This document shows, in pieces, positions 1-12,789 of a DNA stretch of 64,000 nucleotides (positions are counted from its first letter, which is position 1; each line of letters opens with the position of its first letter). The notes under the pieces were generated by a model. It saw nothing but the letters and a program-made list of their open reading frames with translations. It was not told the origin of the DNA and did not search any database. The translations under genes were made by a program, and so were the position numbers. Source of the DNA: Solanum dulcamara (taxonomy: Eukaryota; Streptophyta; Magnoliopsida; Solanales; Solanaceae); contig NC_077240.1 in assembly GCF_947179165.1 (NCBI RefSeq), positions 57,174,501 to 57,238,500 on the forward strand, in the 5' to 3' direction.

Positions 1-1370
1 TGACTCTAACATTAACATAAAATAGGACATGAACATAAATGCGGAAGATAAAACAAATAATATCTATAAGACCCCATATACTAAGATAGACAAATATCTA
101 AAAAAAGAGCAACATAAGCTGAATATACTGTCTTTCTGAAAAGCCTCTACTACATACGAGTTGTTAGCACAAGCCTCTAGCTAATTCCAACTTTCTGAAA
201 CTGAAAGTGAAATACTGAAACAAAGCATAAAGGTTGCCCTCGGGAAGATGAGGACTCACCAATACTGTTGCTAGTTGATCAGAGAAAGCACTAACTATGT
301 ACTGGATATGGAGCATCATAACCTATACTATAACACAATATAGGCAAAAAGTATGCGGTCAGCAGTACTTTGAATGTAGTGAGTACGAGGAATATGCATA
401 AATAGAACATGATATTTGAACATATTAAATATGTAAAATATGTTGAAGCAATGATCAAGTAAATAACATGAAAATTGAATAAACTAAGCAAAAAAAGTAT
501 ATCATGCAATAACTGAAAAGTCTGACTGTGGGAGATACTAAAATTGACACATACCATATGAGCTACTACATGAAGTTCAGTGTACTTTCCCCATATCAAA
601 AGAGGGTGTCCAATACTTTTCAAGGTAAAGGACTTGAATCTATTCTAATGTGGATCCACTAAGTTAATGTCTATTTGAGACACGGTGAACGTTGATCAAA
701 AACCTCCATTTCTAAATCCACTCGGTGCTAAGTATTATTTCCATGGAAAACATGCAAGTAACTAAAAACAGTAATAATCTGATAATAATAAATAATGTGA
801 TAGTCTGATAACATACTGAGTAGCTCGTAAGTCATGATAATTGATCATATACTAAAAGATATTTTATTTGAAAGCATCTAAATCATATAAATATGATAAT
901 TTGGTACATGCTTCTGAAATTACATAGCTCTAGATCATGAAAATACTTGTATGAATATGGGTTTATGAAATTACTATTGAAAAATGGGATTATACTTGAA
1001 ATCATGCAATTGAAGGTTAATTATGAAGAAAAATTGATTTACAATGAAAAACAGATCATAGAAACCCAAGGTTTGGAGAATTTATAAACTTGAAAATTGA
1101 AGGTTGACTCAATGGGTGATGGGATACCATTGATAAAATTATGCATACCTAAAGTAGAAACCTTGGCTTGATTCTTGAAATGGACAATTGAAGCTTGAAA
1201 CCCTAACTCTTGCTTGAGAGAACAATTGAGAGAAAAAAATCTAATTTGGGTGAGTTAAGAGTGAATAAAGGTTATGATCACTAGGAATCCCTGAATCCTA
1301 CTTAGAATAGTCTAAAATGATATAGTATAGGAATTAAAAGAATTAAAAAAGACTAAAACACCTCTGATTT
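1..1370 (-). repeat. Partial Ty3/gypsy LTR, reverse orientation
   Basis: AT-rich non-coding stretch resembling the interior of a gypsy LTR read backwards. The block around 240-420 (a 'gaggactcacca' motif followed by 'agtactttgaatgta-gtgagtacg') has a recognisable counterpart, in the opposite orientation, inside the solo LTR at about 23040-23160. The left end lies outside the window and the right end is not sharply defined. No open reading frame here looks real. Confidence 0.5.
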
Positions 1371-1387
1371 AAAATCTGTCAGAAAGC

Positions 1388-1575
1388 ATAAACTAACGAT
1401 ATACCATCTGCATCAATACGTCTTCAACAATACCACCTATTCAAGCCAAGGACTTGTCGCGCTAGTTGCAAAAGAATAGTAGTAGGTTAGGGACTGCCCA
1501 ACCCATCTTCTTGAAGAATGATGAAGGCATCAGATTGATGATGGCCCCCAAGTCACATAATGCTATTTTTTGTCA
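1388..1575 (-). pseudogene. Ty3/gypsy aspartic protease fragment
   Basis: Read on the minus strand, this short stretch gives the retroviral-type protease block of Athila/Tat-like gypsy elements: ALCDLGA-INLMP, then a phenylalanine-lysine-lysine segment, then a degraded R(D)KSLA...GIVEDVL motif. The family normally has ALCDLGASINLMP...DRS...GIIEDVLVKV. A stop codon lies in the middle and nothing of gag or reverse transcriptase adjoins it, so it is an isolated relic. It could belong to the same ancient element as the minus-strand gag at 19.5-20.1 kb, which later insertions separated from it; that link is inference. Confidence 0.7.
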
Positions 1576-1639
1576 AATTGATCAATATATTGAAATCAAA
1601 AAAGTGCAAATTACAAAACAAAGTAAGAGATAACCACTT

Positions 1640-2000
1640 ACGTCTCATGAGCCTACTAAATTTTCCTAATCAAATCTAAGAAAAAGAAATAGACAATTTA
1701 CATCAACAAATCAAAACAATATAGAAAAATCCAGTAGCCTTGAACAACTTTAGAATATAAATCAAGGCAGGTTGTTCATCTTCTTTAGTGGTTCCTTTCA
1801 TCTTTTTAGGTCTCTACCATGCACATGGATGTAGAGACCAATCTACTTGCATATTCTATCACTTTGGAAGGGAGAAACTTGAAATCGTATGGCATTTCTT
1901 TCCCTCCAAATAACATAGACTACCTTATCAAATACACAACTAATTATTCCACCCAATCTTATTTTCTTGCTTGCTCATCTATTTGCCTAAGCTAGTTCAA
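1640..2000. other. No gene seen
   Basis: Low-complexity AT-rich sequence between the gypsy protease scrap and the LINE. It may be the 3' part of the LINE, but no motif supports that. Confidence 0.4.
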
Positions 2001-2009
2001 CATATTATC

Positions 2010-2450
2010 TTTCAATAGGTCCCCCAACCAGTATTGTAACCTACTCCACAAAGAGCTGATAATAGAATAGGCAAAGAAGAGATGATCAAAAGTCTCTACA
2101 CCTACTCCATATTAGCCGCATTCAGATGGAACTTGAATACCAAATTTTGGCAATCTCTCTATAGAGCTAATTTCTTCCAAGCAGCCAACCATAACGTGAA
2201 GTTATGTCTAGGATGAATGTTTTGTGTAGATCAATACTCTTTCAATTGACTGTTAAATGGACAGGCATAAGGTTGAGATATATATTATGAATAAAGAAAT
2301 TGCCAACTACCACTACTGCATTCAGCTTTGTTGCAATATCGCCTTGTGTCATCATATTTCTTAAAAATTTCCTTGCCTCTAGGATCTTCCTCACAACCAC
2401 CCATGCTGCATTAGTTGTTATAAGGTTGTGATCCATATTCTTATTCATTA
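2010..2450 (-). pseudogene. LINE zf-RVT domain remnant
   Basis: The minus-strand translation of 2040-2130 reads YGVGVETFDHLFFAYS... followed by LWSRLQYWLG, matching the 'CPLCGVGVETFDHLFFxC...LW' core of the zf-RVT domain found downstream of reverse transcriptase in plant LINEs. The upstream part at 2242-2448 is an uninterrupted 68-codon run. The first cysteine pair is damaged and several stops break the frame. Confidence 0.7.
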
Positions 2451-2639
2451 TATAGTAGGTGTGTACCTATTTAATCCATAAGCAATCCTTCTTCTTATGC
2501 ACTGTCTACAACACCTTCAAGATAACAACATTGTTCCACATAATCAAATTAATAATATTCTGCCCACTACAGTCTTAGGAAGGCATAGATTTTCCTAATA
2601 AGGCATTCTTAGAGTTGAACCTATCCAAAAATAAATTAT

Positions 2640-3430
2640 ACATTATCTATCAATGACCCCACTAAGAAAGATAGAACTCTTCTTTGTGTTTTCCTCTAGT
2701 CTTAAAACCAAAGAAAACCTATGGAAATCATGTGGATAGAAGTTAGATCAGTTTTATAAAATATTAGAAAATCATCTACAAAATAGAGATGTATAACATC
2801 AAATTTCTTACATTTAGGATGAAAATAGAATTGTGGATCACCCTTCAGGACATTCATCTCCCTTTCTAATTATTCCATAGCTAGGACAATAGGTAAGGGG
2901 ACATTGGATTCTCTTTTCTAGTTCTCTTCTTTCCCTGAAATATTTTTGATAGACCTCTATTATTCAGTTAACAAACTTAAATGGAAAGAAGGGAACTAGG
3001 CTTCATAGTACAAACTTAAATAAACCTTCATAGTACATCTAAGTGATAGGCCTTTTCTAGAGTACCATTTCATGAGCTCATGACTAAATAGGATATTATC
3101 TTGAATATTTCATACTTCAATAAAAGCAGACTGTGAAGCACTAACAAGACCCATTTAATCCTATTATTCAGTACTTTGGTAATTACCTTATAAATATTGG
3201 AGCAACAAGCAATATGCCTATGGTCCTTGATATGAGTAGGAGATATAACTTTGGGCACCAAAGTAATGGCTGTACAACTAATCTCTTTGAATAGTCTCCC
3301 AGTTTCAAATAACTCCTTCAAAACATACAATACATCCTCTTTGATAGTGGACCAATACTTTAAGAAGAAATCCATAGAAAATCATCAATATCAAGTGTTT
3401 CGTCTCGATCCATTCATCTATAACCTCCAA
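2640..3430 (-). pseudogene. LINE reverse transcriptase remnant
   Basis: A minus-strand reading at 3070-3375 contains the plant L1 block FF..YW..IKEDV...KELFETGRL, ITLVPKV-SPTHIKDHRHIACC and NIYKVITKVLNNRIK, which align with the LINE RT fingers region (usual 'IPKVxNPxxVKDFRPISCC'). Farther on, at about 2770-2805, the catalytic box appears as LYFVDDFLIF (usual FADD). Frameshifts and stops separate the two blocks, so no enzyme can be made. It belongs to ORF2 together with the endonuclease upstream and the zf-RVT domain downstream. Confidence 0.85.
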
Positions 3431-3863
3431 TGACAAGAGCTATAAGCATGCACCTTTGTAGATAGGAAAAATAAGGCCCCAGTCAGATAAACACTATATT
3501 TGGACAAGGGAACTGCTCTGTTGCTGTACCATGAGTCTACTACTGTCATGAATGGATGTAATAGTATTCTTGTTGCTTTTCATTTTCATTTGAGCATGAA
3601 AATACTTGGTGTTTGCATCCCCACCAATTATTCAGTTGACTATTAATTTCTATTTCAACACTTGTTCCTCAATATCACTCAATTTCCTAACCTCTGCCTT
3701 AATTTCTTCTTCTACTAGAGCTAATTTTAGAGGTTAAGTGGCCAGCTGCATTGGACAATCTCCAAATTTTGTCTAGCACACCACTATAAAAGGTTGTATA
3801 TACATTTAGCTCTTTCAATCCACCCCTTAAAGATTTGAGTTTAGCCCATAACTAAACCATTCC

Positions 3864-4645
3864 TTAACTAGTGAATCTTCTACCCAAAACTCTAGTCAGT
3901 ATCCTTATAAAACATGGATTGTCTAATACATTATTGAATAGTCTGAATAGTATTGGCCTAAAGAATGGTCTTGTACTCACTTGGATGAGAATCGGTGAAT
4001 GATTTGAGATCCCGGGATTTAGGAATGGTGCCTCTACATGCCCATAATCTAGGATCCACTTGAAATTCCCAAAATCCCTCTTAGAATACACTCTAATGCC
4101 ATCTTATTGCCTGTTACAAAAGGTGTATTGCCATCCTGTTTATTTTAAGCCACTTAGCTGCAAAGTATCCTTAAAATTTTATCTCTCTTGGTAAGACAGG
4201 GGAGCCAATCCTACTCTAGTATTAAGGAAATTATTGAAATCTCCACAAAGTATCCAAGCCTCTCAAATGTCGCTCCCCAGCTGAAGTATCTCTCTATATA
4301 TAATCTCTCTATGTTAACTTTCATTTTGGCATAAACCACAGTACTATAAGCGAAACAATCTGTATTTGCGTACTTCACCTCACAGTGAATGAATTGCTCA
4401 TGAACCACCAATACTTGGACATGTTAGGACCCTGCCATAATAACCACTTTCTTCCATTATAAGCGAAGGGATAGTTCATACAATTCTTCCATGTGGTTAC
4501 CACTTTTGCTACTTTGTACTATTTAATCCTAGTTTCAAGTACCCACATTACATCTACATTATGTTTCTGCAGAAAGAGCATCAACTCCTTTTGTTTCAAG
4601 GGTTGATTAATCCTCTTATATTATAAGTTGAGATAATCATTAAAG
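3864..4645 (-). pseudogene. LINE APE-type endonuclease remnant
   Basis: The minus strand at 4510-4640 reads NIRGL.NP followed in another frame by KELMLFLQKHNVDVMWVLETRIK, the N-terminal signature of L1 endonucleases ('WNVRGLNxxxKQxEV...LLETKIK'). At 4211-4411 EQFIHCEV and TVVYAKM follow, and at 3990-4020 the C-terminal FLNPGISNHSPILI block (usual 'ISDHSPI', catalytic Asp-His; here Asp is replaced by Asn). This domain would nick target DNA to prime reverse transcription. Frameshifts and the Asp-to-Asn change indicate it is inactive. Confidence 0.85.
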
Positions 4646-4879
4646 AATGTGTGTACCCTTCTTGGGTCTCCAATTTGAGCATCACTGTTCTCTTGGTGAT
4701 CAGAATAGTTATTCATGACTTGAACATTTACCTCTGTTTGTATTTCCTAAGTAGTGTATGTAGCTAGCCTTGGATTTGCTCGTGGCCTAGAAGCCATCTC
4801 CTTCTCATTATAAGTGTGGTTGAAGAGTACATTATGAAGTCTAATGGCACTCGTATCTTTCTAGTCAACCCTTGGTTTC

Positions 4880-5800
4880 CCAGGTCTCCTATTGTTTCTG
4901 TTCTTCTTTTTCACCACCTAAAATAAAGGTATAGTTGCCTCCTTATCTTTTTCCTTCTTCTTAGACCAACACTCTTCACTATCATGCCCAAACATCATAC
5001 ATTCAATGTAAAATTTTATTTTCCTATCATACACTATAACCTGCTGAAATATGCCTAAAAGAGTTACAATATCAACAGAATTCAATAGGGGATGTGAAAC
5101 ATCATTTCCACAAGAATTCTAGCATAGGATATTCTATCTATCAAAGCGGTAAAGTTATCATTCTTCAATGGTTTCCCATGGCACTTGTAACCTCACTCAG
5201 CACATCACCTGACAAATAACCCACTAGCAACCCTGGGAAAGTGACCCACATGGAATAGTAGTGAGACATTCACGGTCAAATTCAAAGTCTATAATCTATT
5301 TTACAGTATCAATAATTTTCTAAAGAAGGTGTATGGCCCCACTTACATAAGTGCATCCTTATCTTCAATCGATTCAAACCAAAATATGTAATAACATGAT
5401 CAAAATTTTGGGTTTTTACACGAATCTCCATGCATGTAGAACAAAATTCTCTAATGTTTTAACATACGACGTATCACCAATTACGTAACTAATAAGGGAA
5501 GCTTCCTAATATAGTTCTTTCTCTAGGAGGTCCTCCATCTCAATATTGAAATAGATTCTACTATCCTTTGAGCTCGGAGGTACACAGGCTAGTGTCTTAC
5601 CTGTCTTAACCTCCCTATTACCCTCATACTCAACTTGTCTCACTGATGTTGATTTTCTAGATCCAGCATCATAAAATTAAAGCCACCTAGAAGCCATCTG
5701 TGTAGTAGTGGCATCACCACCAAATGTTTTCAGCTGGATTGATGATGTTCGATGTTGAATCCGTTCCCTTTCCCTCCACAATTGGATGGAATCAAGCTAG
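4880..5800 (-). pseudogene. LINE ORF1-like zinc-knuckle protein remnant
   Basis: At about 4965-5005 the minus strand reads IECMMFGHDSEECWSKKK, a partial zinc knuckle (C-x4-H-x4-C, first Cys lost) of the type at the end of plant LINE ORF1 proteins. The upstream 5000-5600 stretch has scattered DUF4283-like residues but is too decayed to outline. It lies directly upstream of the endonuclease in the same orientation, as expected for ORF1. Confidence 0.5.
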
Positions 5801-6191
5801 GTCAAAGCTTCCAAATAGAAGATTTTGCAACCAATAGCTCATCCCTTCCTCCACTGTTAATAATTATTTCTTCGATATTTAGGCCTTACCAAAATTTTCC
5901 CATTGTTGCATAGTAGAAAATGTAATCGCGTATTTTAGCAAACCTTGCTAAATATGCACCGAGAGCATTTTTAAATTCAAATCTCTCCACATAGTGCTTT
6001 TACACTTGTTTCCCAAAGGATATTTCAATATTGAAACTTTCTAGGTCTTTCAAATTTATTGGCAAGCTATTTTTAATAAAAGATGCATTGCTCAAACAGA
6101 GCTACTATAGCATACTCAATCAATATCATCTTTTTGGCAACTATATAATTTATATACTTTGTTGTAATGAATCTTTAGGTCATTTTCTTCC
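5800..6191. other. No gene seen
   Basis: AT-rich spacer between the LINE and the first gypsy LTR. Nothing recognisable in either strand. Confidence 0.4.
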
Positions 6192-9100
6192 TATAGCAAC
6201 CTCAAGTCAGTTTTGACATGCTTGCACTAATAAATCAGTCACCTAATCGTCCGTTTAGGTTGTATGCTCGTTTTCCTATTTTGGAGCTCTTAGAGATAGA
6301 AAGGTTGAGTTTGGCCAAAACTCCAAGAAAACATCCTTAGAATGGAATTATGATGCTTTCATCAGCTCTGAAATGGTTATTTTAGGCTAGAAGCATGTTT
6401 GGCTCGAGTCTTGAGGCTTTCAGTGTGAGTTTGATCCATTAGGATTTTTAGCCTTCAAGCTTTAGCTTAAGTTTGCATTTGGTCAACACTCTTGGTAAAC
6501 ATGCTAATATTCAAATTTTGCTAGTGCGGTTAGCTCTGAAATGTCGATTATAGTCTAGAATGACCTTTTTCCTATTTTTGAGGCTTCCGATCTCATTTTG
6601 AGCCTCTTTTTAGATTTTGTCTTAAAATGGTGCTTGAGTGTGAGACTCACTTTTACATCGAGATAACCTCGGATAGAAATTTTGATTTTGCCTTTGAGTC
6701 CATAACGTCAAATTTGGTAGTATAGCATATCTCGTTTGTGCGCACGGAGTTCCAAACGAATCTTGAGCACCCCATCGGGAGTTTTGGAATTGGCCAAAAC
6801 TAACTATTGCAACAACTGCAAGTGCCAGTTATTTTCTTCATTGCTATCACGATGAAGCCTTCGCGATCACGGAGGAGCACTCAACTTAGCCATTGCGATC
6901 GTGAGGCCCCTGGCCTTGATCGCAAAGGTATACAAATGGGGGTTGACCAAGTTGGTCATCGCAATCATGAGGTTTGACCACCGCAATCAAGATGGTCATT
7001 TATTTTGGGTGTCGCAATCGCGACCCCAGCTCTCGTGTTTGTAATAGTCTACTGGGTAGTCTTTTATTTAAAGACCAACCTGTTTTAGTCTTCTTCTACA
7101 AAGTTCAAATTGCGATAACTAGAGCTGGGAGACTCCATTTTGGGTGATTCAAAGTCCAGTATGTTCGCAAAGTGCGTGGCTACATATTGGAATGCTCGAT
7201 AAATATTGGGTACTCTCCGTTTGAGGTAATTTCCTTATTTTAGCTGATGCTCATGTTATTCCTTGTAGATTTCATGGTGAATAAATTGCATGGACTGATT
7301 CCTTCCATTTTAAGCATCGAATTGTGTCTCAAGATGGGATACAAATTCAGTAAGCTCAAATATACCTTTTCACATAGTTGATTTTAGGATTTCCAACACG
7401 GGTCCCACAATCTCATTCTAGATCGGATTTTGGGTCCATCTCTGAAAAATATAATTTTATTGTCATAAGGTCCATATTGATGAGTGATCAATATTTTTTG
7501 CTGTGGCGGAAATTGGAGGTGATTCGGAGGTGGAAAGTATCAATTTTGTGGATTTGGAGCCCGCATGATCGGCTTCGAGGTAGGCTACGGTCTCCCACTT
7601 TGACTCCCCTTTATTAGATATTATTTAGTATATATTTCATATGATTTAGGTATTTGCTGAGAATAGAATCCTCCTCTTATTCCATTTTCTTGGTTCCCGG
7701 TTGAGCCTTAGGCTAGAATAATCTTGTGAAATCCTTAGTTTAGGCGATGGGCCTCATTTATGGTATTGCCTTAGCATTATTAACCCTTTTAGGACTTATA
7801 TTAATGGCCTTAGGCTAGGTTTTAGCCTTAGATGCTTTATTATGTGATGTATCACCCTTATAGCTAGGTGTAGATTACGTTAGGGATTGTTATGGATAGT
7901 GTACCCTTATGTTAGTGCATGTGACCTCAGTGGCTCATCGCAGCTCTAGGTATGGCTTAGTTGTGTTTGTTGGGAGATGAGATGAAATATTTTGGGGTAA
8001 GGCGTTTATCCTAGAGATATTTTCTCCCCCTATCTGATTTGAGTCATTTCCCGATTATCTCGCTCTATCTTTAACGGTAGGCTTGTGATGCCTTATTGTC
8101 TTTTGTCTATTGTTGGGCCCGAAGGTTTTATAATCCGTATTTTTGCACATTGAACTATTCATGAGCTAATGGACATAAATTTTAAGATTTTTAATTTCGA
8201 ATTTTAAAGTGGCAAGATTTATTTGTAAATAATAAGTTATATGGATAATATATGTGAAGTTTAAGACAACTCAAGAAGGACCCTTGAGCCAAATCAAAGT
8301 GGAAGCCATCAAAAATATATTTTTTAAGTCACATTTTTGGGTGATTTGACTTCGAGAGGCCATAACCCCTTCAGCTTTTGGGAATTTCAGAAACTCTCAA
8401 AATGAAAGTTGTAGAAAATTGAATTAGCTTTCCAACCATAGGTCGTTCGTCTAGAGGTGATATTTCAATAAATAATTATGGACGTTTCAAGGTAGAAAGG
8501 TCAAGCTAGGTAGTGAGTTCGGCCCAACCCTATTCCAAATCGAGTTAGGCCCATTTTCCTTAACATTTAAGGGATATTTTCATCCTCCCTTCCTTATTTT
8601 CAGACCAAGAAATATCCAGAATATTTTAGAGAGAGAGGGAGAGAACTCTTAGGCTAAGAAAAGTCATTTTGACCAAAATCTGAGTCCCAAATTCTGAAGC
8701 TTGTGAAGAGAAAAGTGTTGTACGTCGCGTTATCTTCAATTTGAGCTAAAAATCAGCCAAGAAGTTTTAATGTGGTTTCTGCATACTTAGGGTAATATTA
8801 AATTCCCCTTTTTATTGTTAACAAGTTTATTTAAAGTTTTAACAGACTAGAACGGAGAAAATAGCGTTATAAACTCGTTTGTTGTTTTGTTGAGATTTAT
8901 GGAATAAGAGGTTATTTTAGGTGGATTAAATGGATGGAATAGCTGAGTTATGATGTATAATAATTGTTTATATTATTTTTGATGTTGTTGATGAGTTGTT
9001 GTTCTTGAATTTGGAAGAATAAAGTGTATGAACATATTGTATATATTTTGGAGCGGTTTGGTATGATATTTGGGGTTGTTTTATAATGATGTTTTGGGGA

Positions 9101-9657
9101 ATGTTTTGTGGTTGTTATGAACTTTTTATGGGATGGAATATCGGAGGATTGGCTATAGTTGTTGTTGTTGTTATACTATGGGTATATGGAAATAAAGAAG
9201 TGAATACAAGCATTGACATCTGAATGTATATTGGGTTGTTTTGGAAGTAACGTAAGGATGGATTTAATTCTATATTAATATGGAATTATTGGTATTATTG
9301 TTGTTGATATTTTAATTGGTGTTTGGCTCAATTGAAATTTCGAGGATTATTACGTTTGTAGGGGAAATGTTGCCCGAATTTTATTAAGTTTCATTTGTAT
9401 TTGGATTAGTTAGTAAGTGATGTGAATATCTAACTGTGGACTATGTTATCTTAATTTTAGACCCATGAGAGTAATTCACGATCCTTATTTATTTTCTGAT
9501 TTTAGAGCTCCTAATGTGATTGAGCTATTTCCCCTCGAGTTCTCTATACGTTGGATAGTTGCTGTGTACAAAAGTCCATATTCTTACAGGTTTTATCATA
9601 ATTAGTGTCTTTAACTTACAATAGTTGATGCATTATCTGGTTCACATTACCTATACC

Positions 9658-9870
9658 CAGGTCCGCGATGCAGACTTGTCGTGGACCACACTGCCTCACA
9701 GATTAAGTTTAAGTTTTAATTTGGTCACTATATGTCAAAGGTCCGCGATGCAGACCTGTCGCGATCCATACTGCCTAGTGCTTAAATTCTTGATTTCGCT
9801 TAGGTTATTCCTAATGGTTAGGTCTGCGACGTGGACCTATCGTGGACTACACTGTCTTGTCCAATAAATT
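9658..9870 (+). repeat. Three spaced GC-rich repeats in the solo LTR
   Basis: A core of about 38 bp beginning 'aggtccgcgatgcagac' and ending 'cacactgcct' occurs three times, about 80-84 bp apart, starting near 9659, 9740 and 9820. The cores are GC-rich; spacers are AT-rich and differ. The third copy is the most diverged. Confidence 0.7.
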
Positions 9871-9984
9871 CCATACTTTAGGCATTCGAGTGTTAGTTAT
9901 TTTACTTATTCTATTGAGTCTCAGATGATGATCTAATTGTATATGGTTGCTAATGATACCCTATTCATGCATATTGTTATTGTA

Positions 9985-10265
9985 TTATTCACTTAGTCCC
10001 ATAATGGGCCGGGTATGGTATACGTGTACATGACTTTATTCACCGAGTCCCTTACTAGAGGACCAGGTATGGTATATGATAATATGATATTATGATGATA
10101 TGATTATGGCATCGAGTCCCATGACAAGCCGGGTACAATATACGTATACATAATTTTATTCACCGAGTCCCTTACTAGAGGGTTGGGTATGGTATATGTA
10201 TATGACTATATGATGATATAATTATGAAACTGAGTCCCATAATAGGTCGGGTATGGTATATAATG
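9985..10265 (+). repeat. Tandem 'accgagtccc...gggtatggtata' repeats
   Basis: At least five copies of a unit of about 55-65 bp run through this stretch. Each has an 'accgagtccc' type start and a 'ccgggtatggtata' type middle, followed by a variable 'tatgatgatatg' tail. They alternate between a 'cataatgggccggg' form and a 'ttactagagggccggg' form, suggesting a higher-order dimer of about 120 bp. Confidence 0.75.
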
Positions 10266-12585
10266 ATGATATGTATTATTTTATTTCATAAGACGTAGGT
10301 ACAGTGATTTATTGATTATTATACTGGTCTCCTGAATCTCTATTTCAAATGTGATCTCCTTTATGGTATTTTATGTATTATATATCCAATACATATTCTG
10401 TACTGACCCCCTCTCTTCGGGGAGGGGAGAGGGGGGTTGTGTTTCAAGCTCGCAGATACAGATACTCATTTCAAGGATCCACTAGCTTAGGATTTCTACT
10501 CGGGTATTTTTGAGTACTCCATTGTATCGGAGCCTAGATTTTTGATATCGATCCTTTTGATGTATATATTTGTTTATCTTGGGGTATGATGGGGCACTAT
10601 CCCATCAAATGCTACTGTTAATACCCTTAGAGGTTTGTAGACATACGTGTGGGTTATGTATAGATGTTGTTCGACTTGTTAGCATGACTTATTTTAGGAT
10701 GTTATGTGTAGTGAAAGCCTTGTCGGCTCATGTTTTATGATATTTTGGTTGATTGTTATTCCTCAGGAGACAGATTACTTTGATACATATGAGTAATATT
10801 TTGAGATGACGTCCTATTTTCACAAAGCCTCCATGTGGTATCTAGTTTTAGTTGATGATGTCTAACAGATATGTATATGAGTATCCAGCTCGGGCACTAG
10901 TGGCCTACGAAGTTGGGTCGTGACAGAGGCAGTGTTCAAGGAGCGATTGAATCACAGATTAGTTCCTTCTCCTTGATAGTATGGTATGAATTAATGTTAC
11001 TTTTCGGATTGTATATGCTTTGTTTGGATGCTAGTGATAACATACTTGCATTGATTGAGCATTTTTATATGTTTTATGGTACGATCCCAGTTCCTTAATG
11101 GAATTTTTCTACTATATTTTTTGAATGTTTTCTCATGCTTTTATTACTTTTAAATTGTTTTTAATGGGATTCATAATACCTAGATCCTTTGGACACTATT
11201 TTTTAAGGCTTATGAGGCATCAAGGACGGGCTTCTTTTTGTACTGACAGTTTTAGAGGCATCTAGGATACACTCAATTTTTATTGATATTTGGCGCAGCG
11301 TCTCCTTTTTTCTACATTAGCTGCATCTGGGATGCCTTTGGCCTATATTTGAATATATGGTGAGGCATCGCCCTTTTCTATATCAGCTTGGCTGATCACT
11401 CTCCGGTACCACTGCGGAGATGCTATATGTTTAAGTAAGACCTGGTTCGGTCCCAGGCAATGTATATGGACTTCCCGTATTTTCTATGGGCCTCTCTGGA
11501 TGGTGCATTGCTAAACTGGATAAGGGAGTTGTATGGGTCCCACCTGACAGACTGAGGGTCAGGGTGGGTCTATACACTTATTTATTGATGATCTCGGAGA
11601 GCCACTGATGATGTTACTTGTTTTACTATAAACCTGCATTCATTAGAATCGCCTATCACCAGTATACTTGTTTGTTATTTGGTCCTCCAGTTTTATGGGG
11701 GTTGGGGGTATGTTTGTTGTTGTTTGTACCTTCCGAGGGTTTGGGCGTCTGGTCGGTTATTATTTGATTATACTTGTACTTATCTCTTATTGTATTTGTA
11801 GTTGGTTTGCAGGGTGTCTTAGTCTAGAGTTGTTTTTGGTATTTCCTTCTAGGTTTAGTTGGATTAGTTCTTAGGTGACTATGTGATTAGCAGTGGAAGT
11901 CAATACTTCAGTCTTGATTAGTTGACTCCCTTAGTTCCTTATTCTTGTTAATAGGTTATTGGCTTGCGCTTTCAGATGTGTTTCTTAACTCTGTACTTTT
12001 ATCTATGTATCCTACCTCTTTACCTTATTTCATGTACTACCCTATGTTAGCTCTTGATTATTTACTTGTGTTGTATTTACCTAGTTATATGTTATCTATA
12101 CTTGGTATTTGTTGAGCTCAGTCGGCCTATGCCTACTAAGTACCATTCGTTTGATACTCATACTACACTTCTATACCTGTAGATCAGAGTACAAGTTGTT
12201 TTCGGTGATTTAGTCTTGGTGCAGAGTAGCTTGCATTCAGAGATTGGGTGAGCTCCTGGCGTACGAAGTTGCCAATTTCCATCTATATTGAACTAGGACT
12301 GGTCTTTACTTGCTTTCGAAGACTGTTTGCACCTATTTTGTAAATGTAAAAACCTTGTACCCCTATTTTGATTTAGATGCTCGATTACTAACTAATGTCA
12401 GGTCTTGGGTGGTTCCTTGTGTATTATTTTTTTGTTCTCATAACTATTTATTTTTTTCTTTATTTGTTTATCTTCTTCTGGATAGCTCGTTGCCTCTAGT
12501 TCTGGGCTAAGGGTTAAGGGTTAGGCTTACCTGTTAATAGGGGTTAGCAGGTGCCATCATAACCTAAGAAATTGGATCATGACAA

Positions 12586-12601
12586 GTTGGTATCAAGGCC
12601 C
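12586..12601 (+). promoter_or_regulatory. Primer binding site (tRNA-Met type)
   Basis: Directly after the LTR terminus '...gaca' the sequence reads gttggtatcaaggcc, close to the initiator-tRNA-Met complement TGGTATCAGAGC used by plant gypsy elements. It would prime minus-strand synthesis and fixes the element's orientation. Confidence 0.8.
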
Positions 12602-12789
12602 TAGGTTGACCGGCATCGTTGGTATAAGGGCAATATCTAGAAGAGTCATGTGGATTGGTGCGGAGACGTCCATATCCTATCTTCAGGAGGCTATAGGGCA
12701 TTTTTAGGAAATTCTTCTCATTAACTCCTTATAATGTGTTTTGCTTTGATTAACCTCTAAAAGTGATCCTTTGGAATCTATTCTCTTAG

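Larger units (their letters stand above)
2000..5800 (-). mobile_element. Degenerate L1-type LINE (non-LTR retrotransposon)
   Basis: Minus-strand order from high to low coordinate is an ORF1-like zinc-knuckle protein, an APE-type endonuclease, a reverse transcriptase and a C-terminal zf-RVT domain. This is the canonical layout of plant L1 elements. All parts are in different frames and contain stops, so the copy is long dead. No poly(A) tail or target duplication could be fixed. Confidence 0.8.
8126..10925 (+). mobile_element. Solo LTR inserted inside the 5' LTR
   Basis: Comparison with the uninterrupted LTR at 17080-17110 shows that about 2.80 kb has been inserted after 'gggcccgaagg'. It starts 'tttataatccgtatttttgcac' and ends '...ggtcgtgaca', as gypsy LTRs do, and contains no coding region. 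Flanking pentamers gaagg and gaggc are only partly alike, so the target duplication is eroded. It carries two internal tandem repeat blocks listed separately. The insertion must be younger than the host LTR. Confidence 0.75.
6192..12584 (+). repeat. 5' LTR of the first gypsy element, split by a solo LTR
   Basis: The two parts, 6192-8125 and 10926-12584, align along their whole length with the 3' LTR at 15312-18741. The 2.8-kb gap between them is a separate insertion. Around 6840-7030 lies a GC-rich patch of near-palindromic words (cgatcacgg / gcgatcgtgagg), and just downstream a TATA-like run (ttttatttaaag, about 7062-7073) that probably marks the promoter of the LTR. Confidence 0.85.

Noticed and set aside
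9985..10265. CRISPR-like array
   Set aside because: Direct tandem repeats with degenerate units and no unique spacers, in a plant LTR.
12505..12530. Telomere-like 'aagggttaagggttagg'
   Set aside because: Only two to three units, and the same spot in the other LTR (18664-18685) is degenerate; it is part of the LTR.
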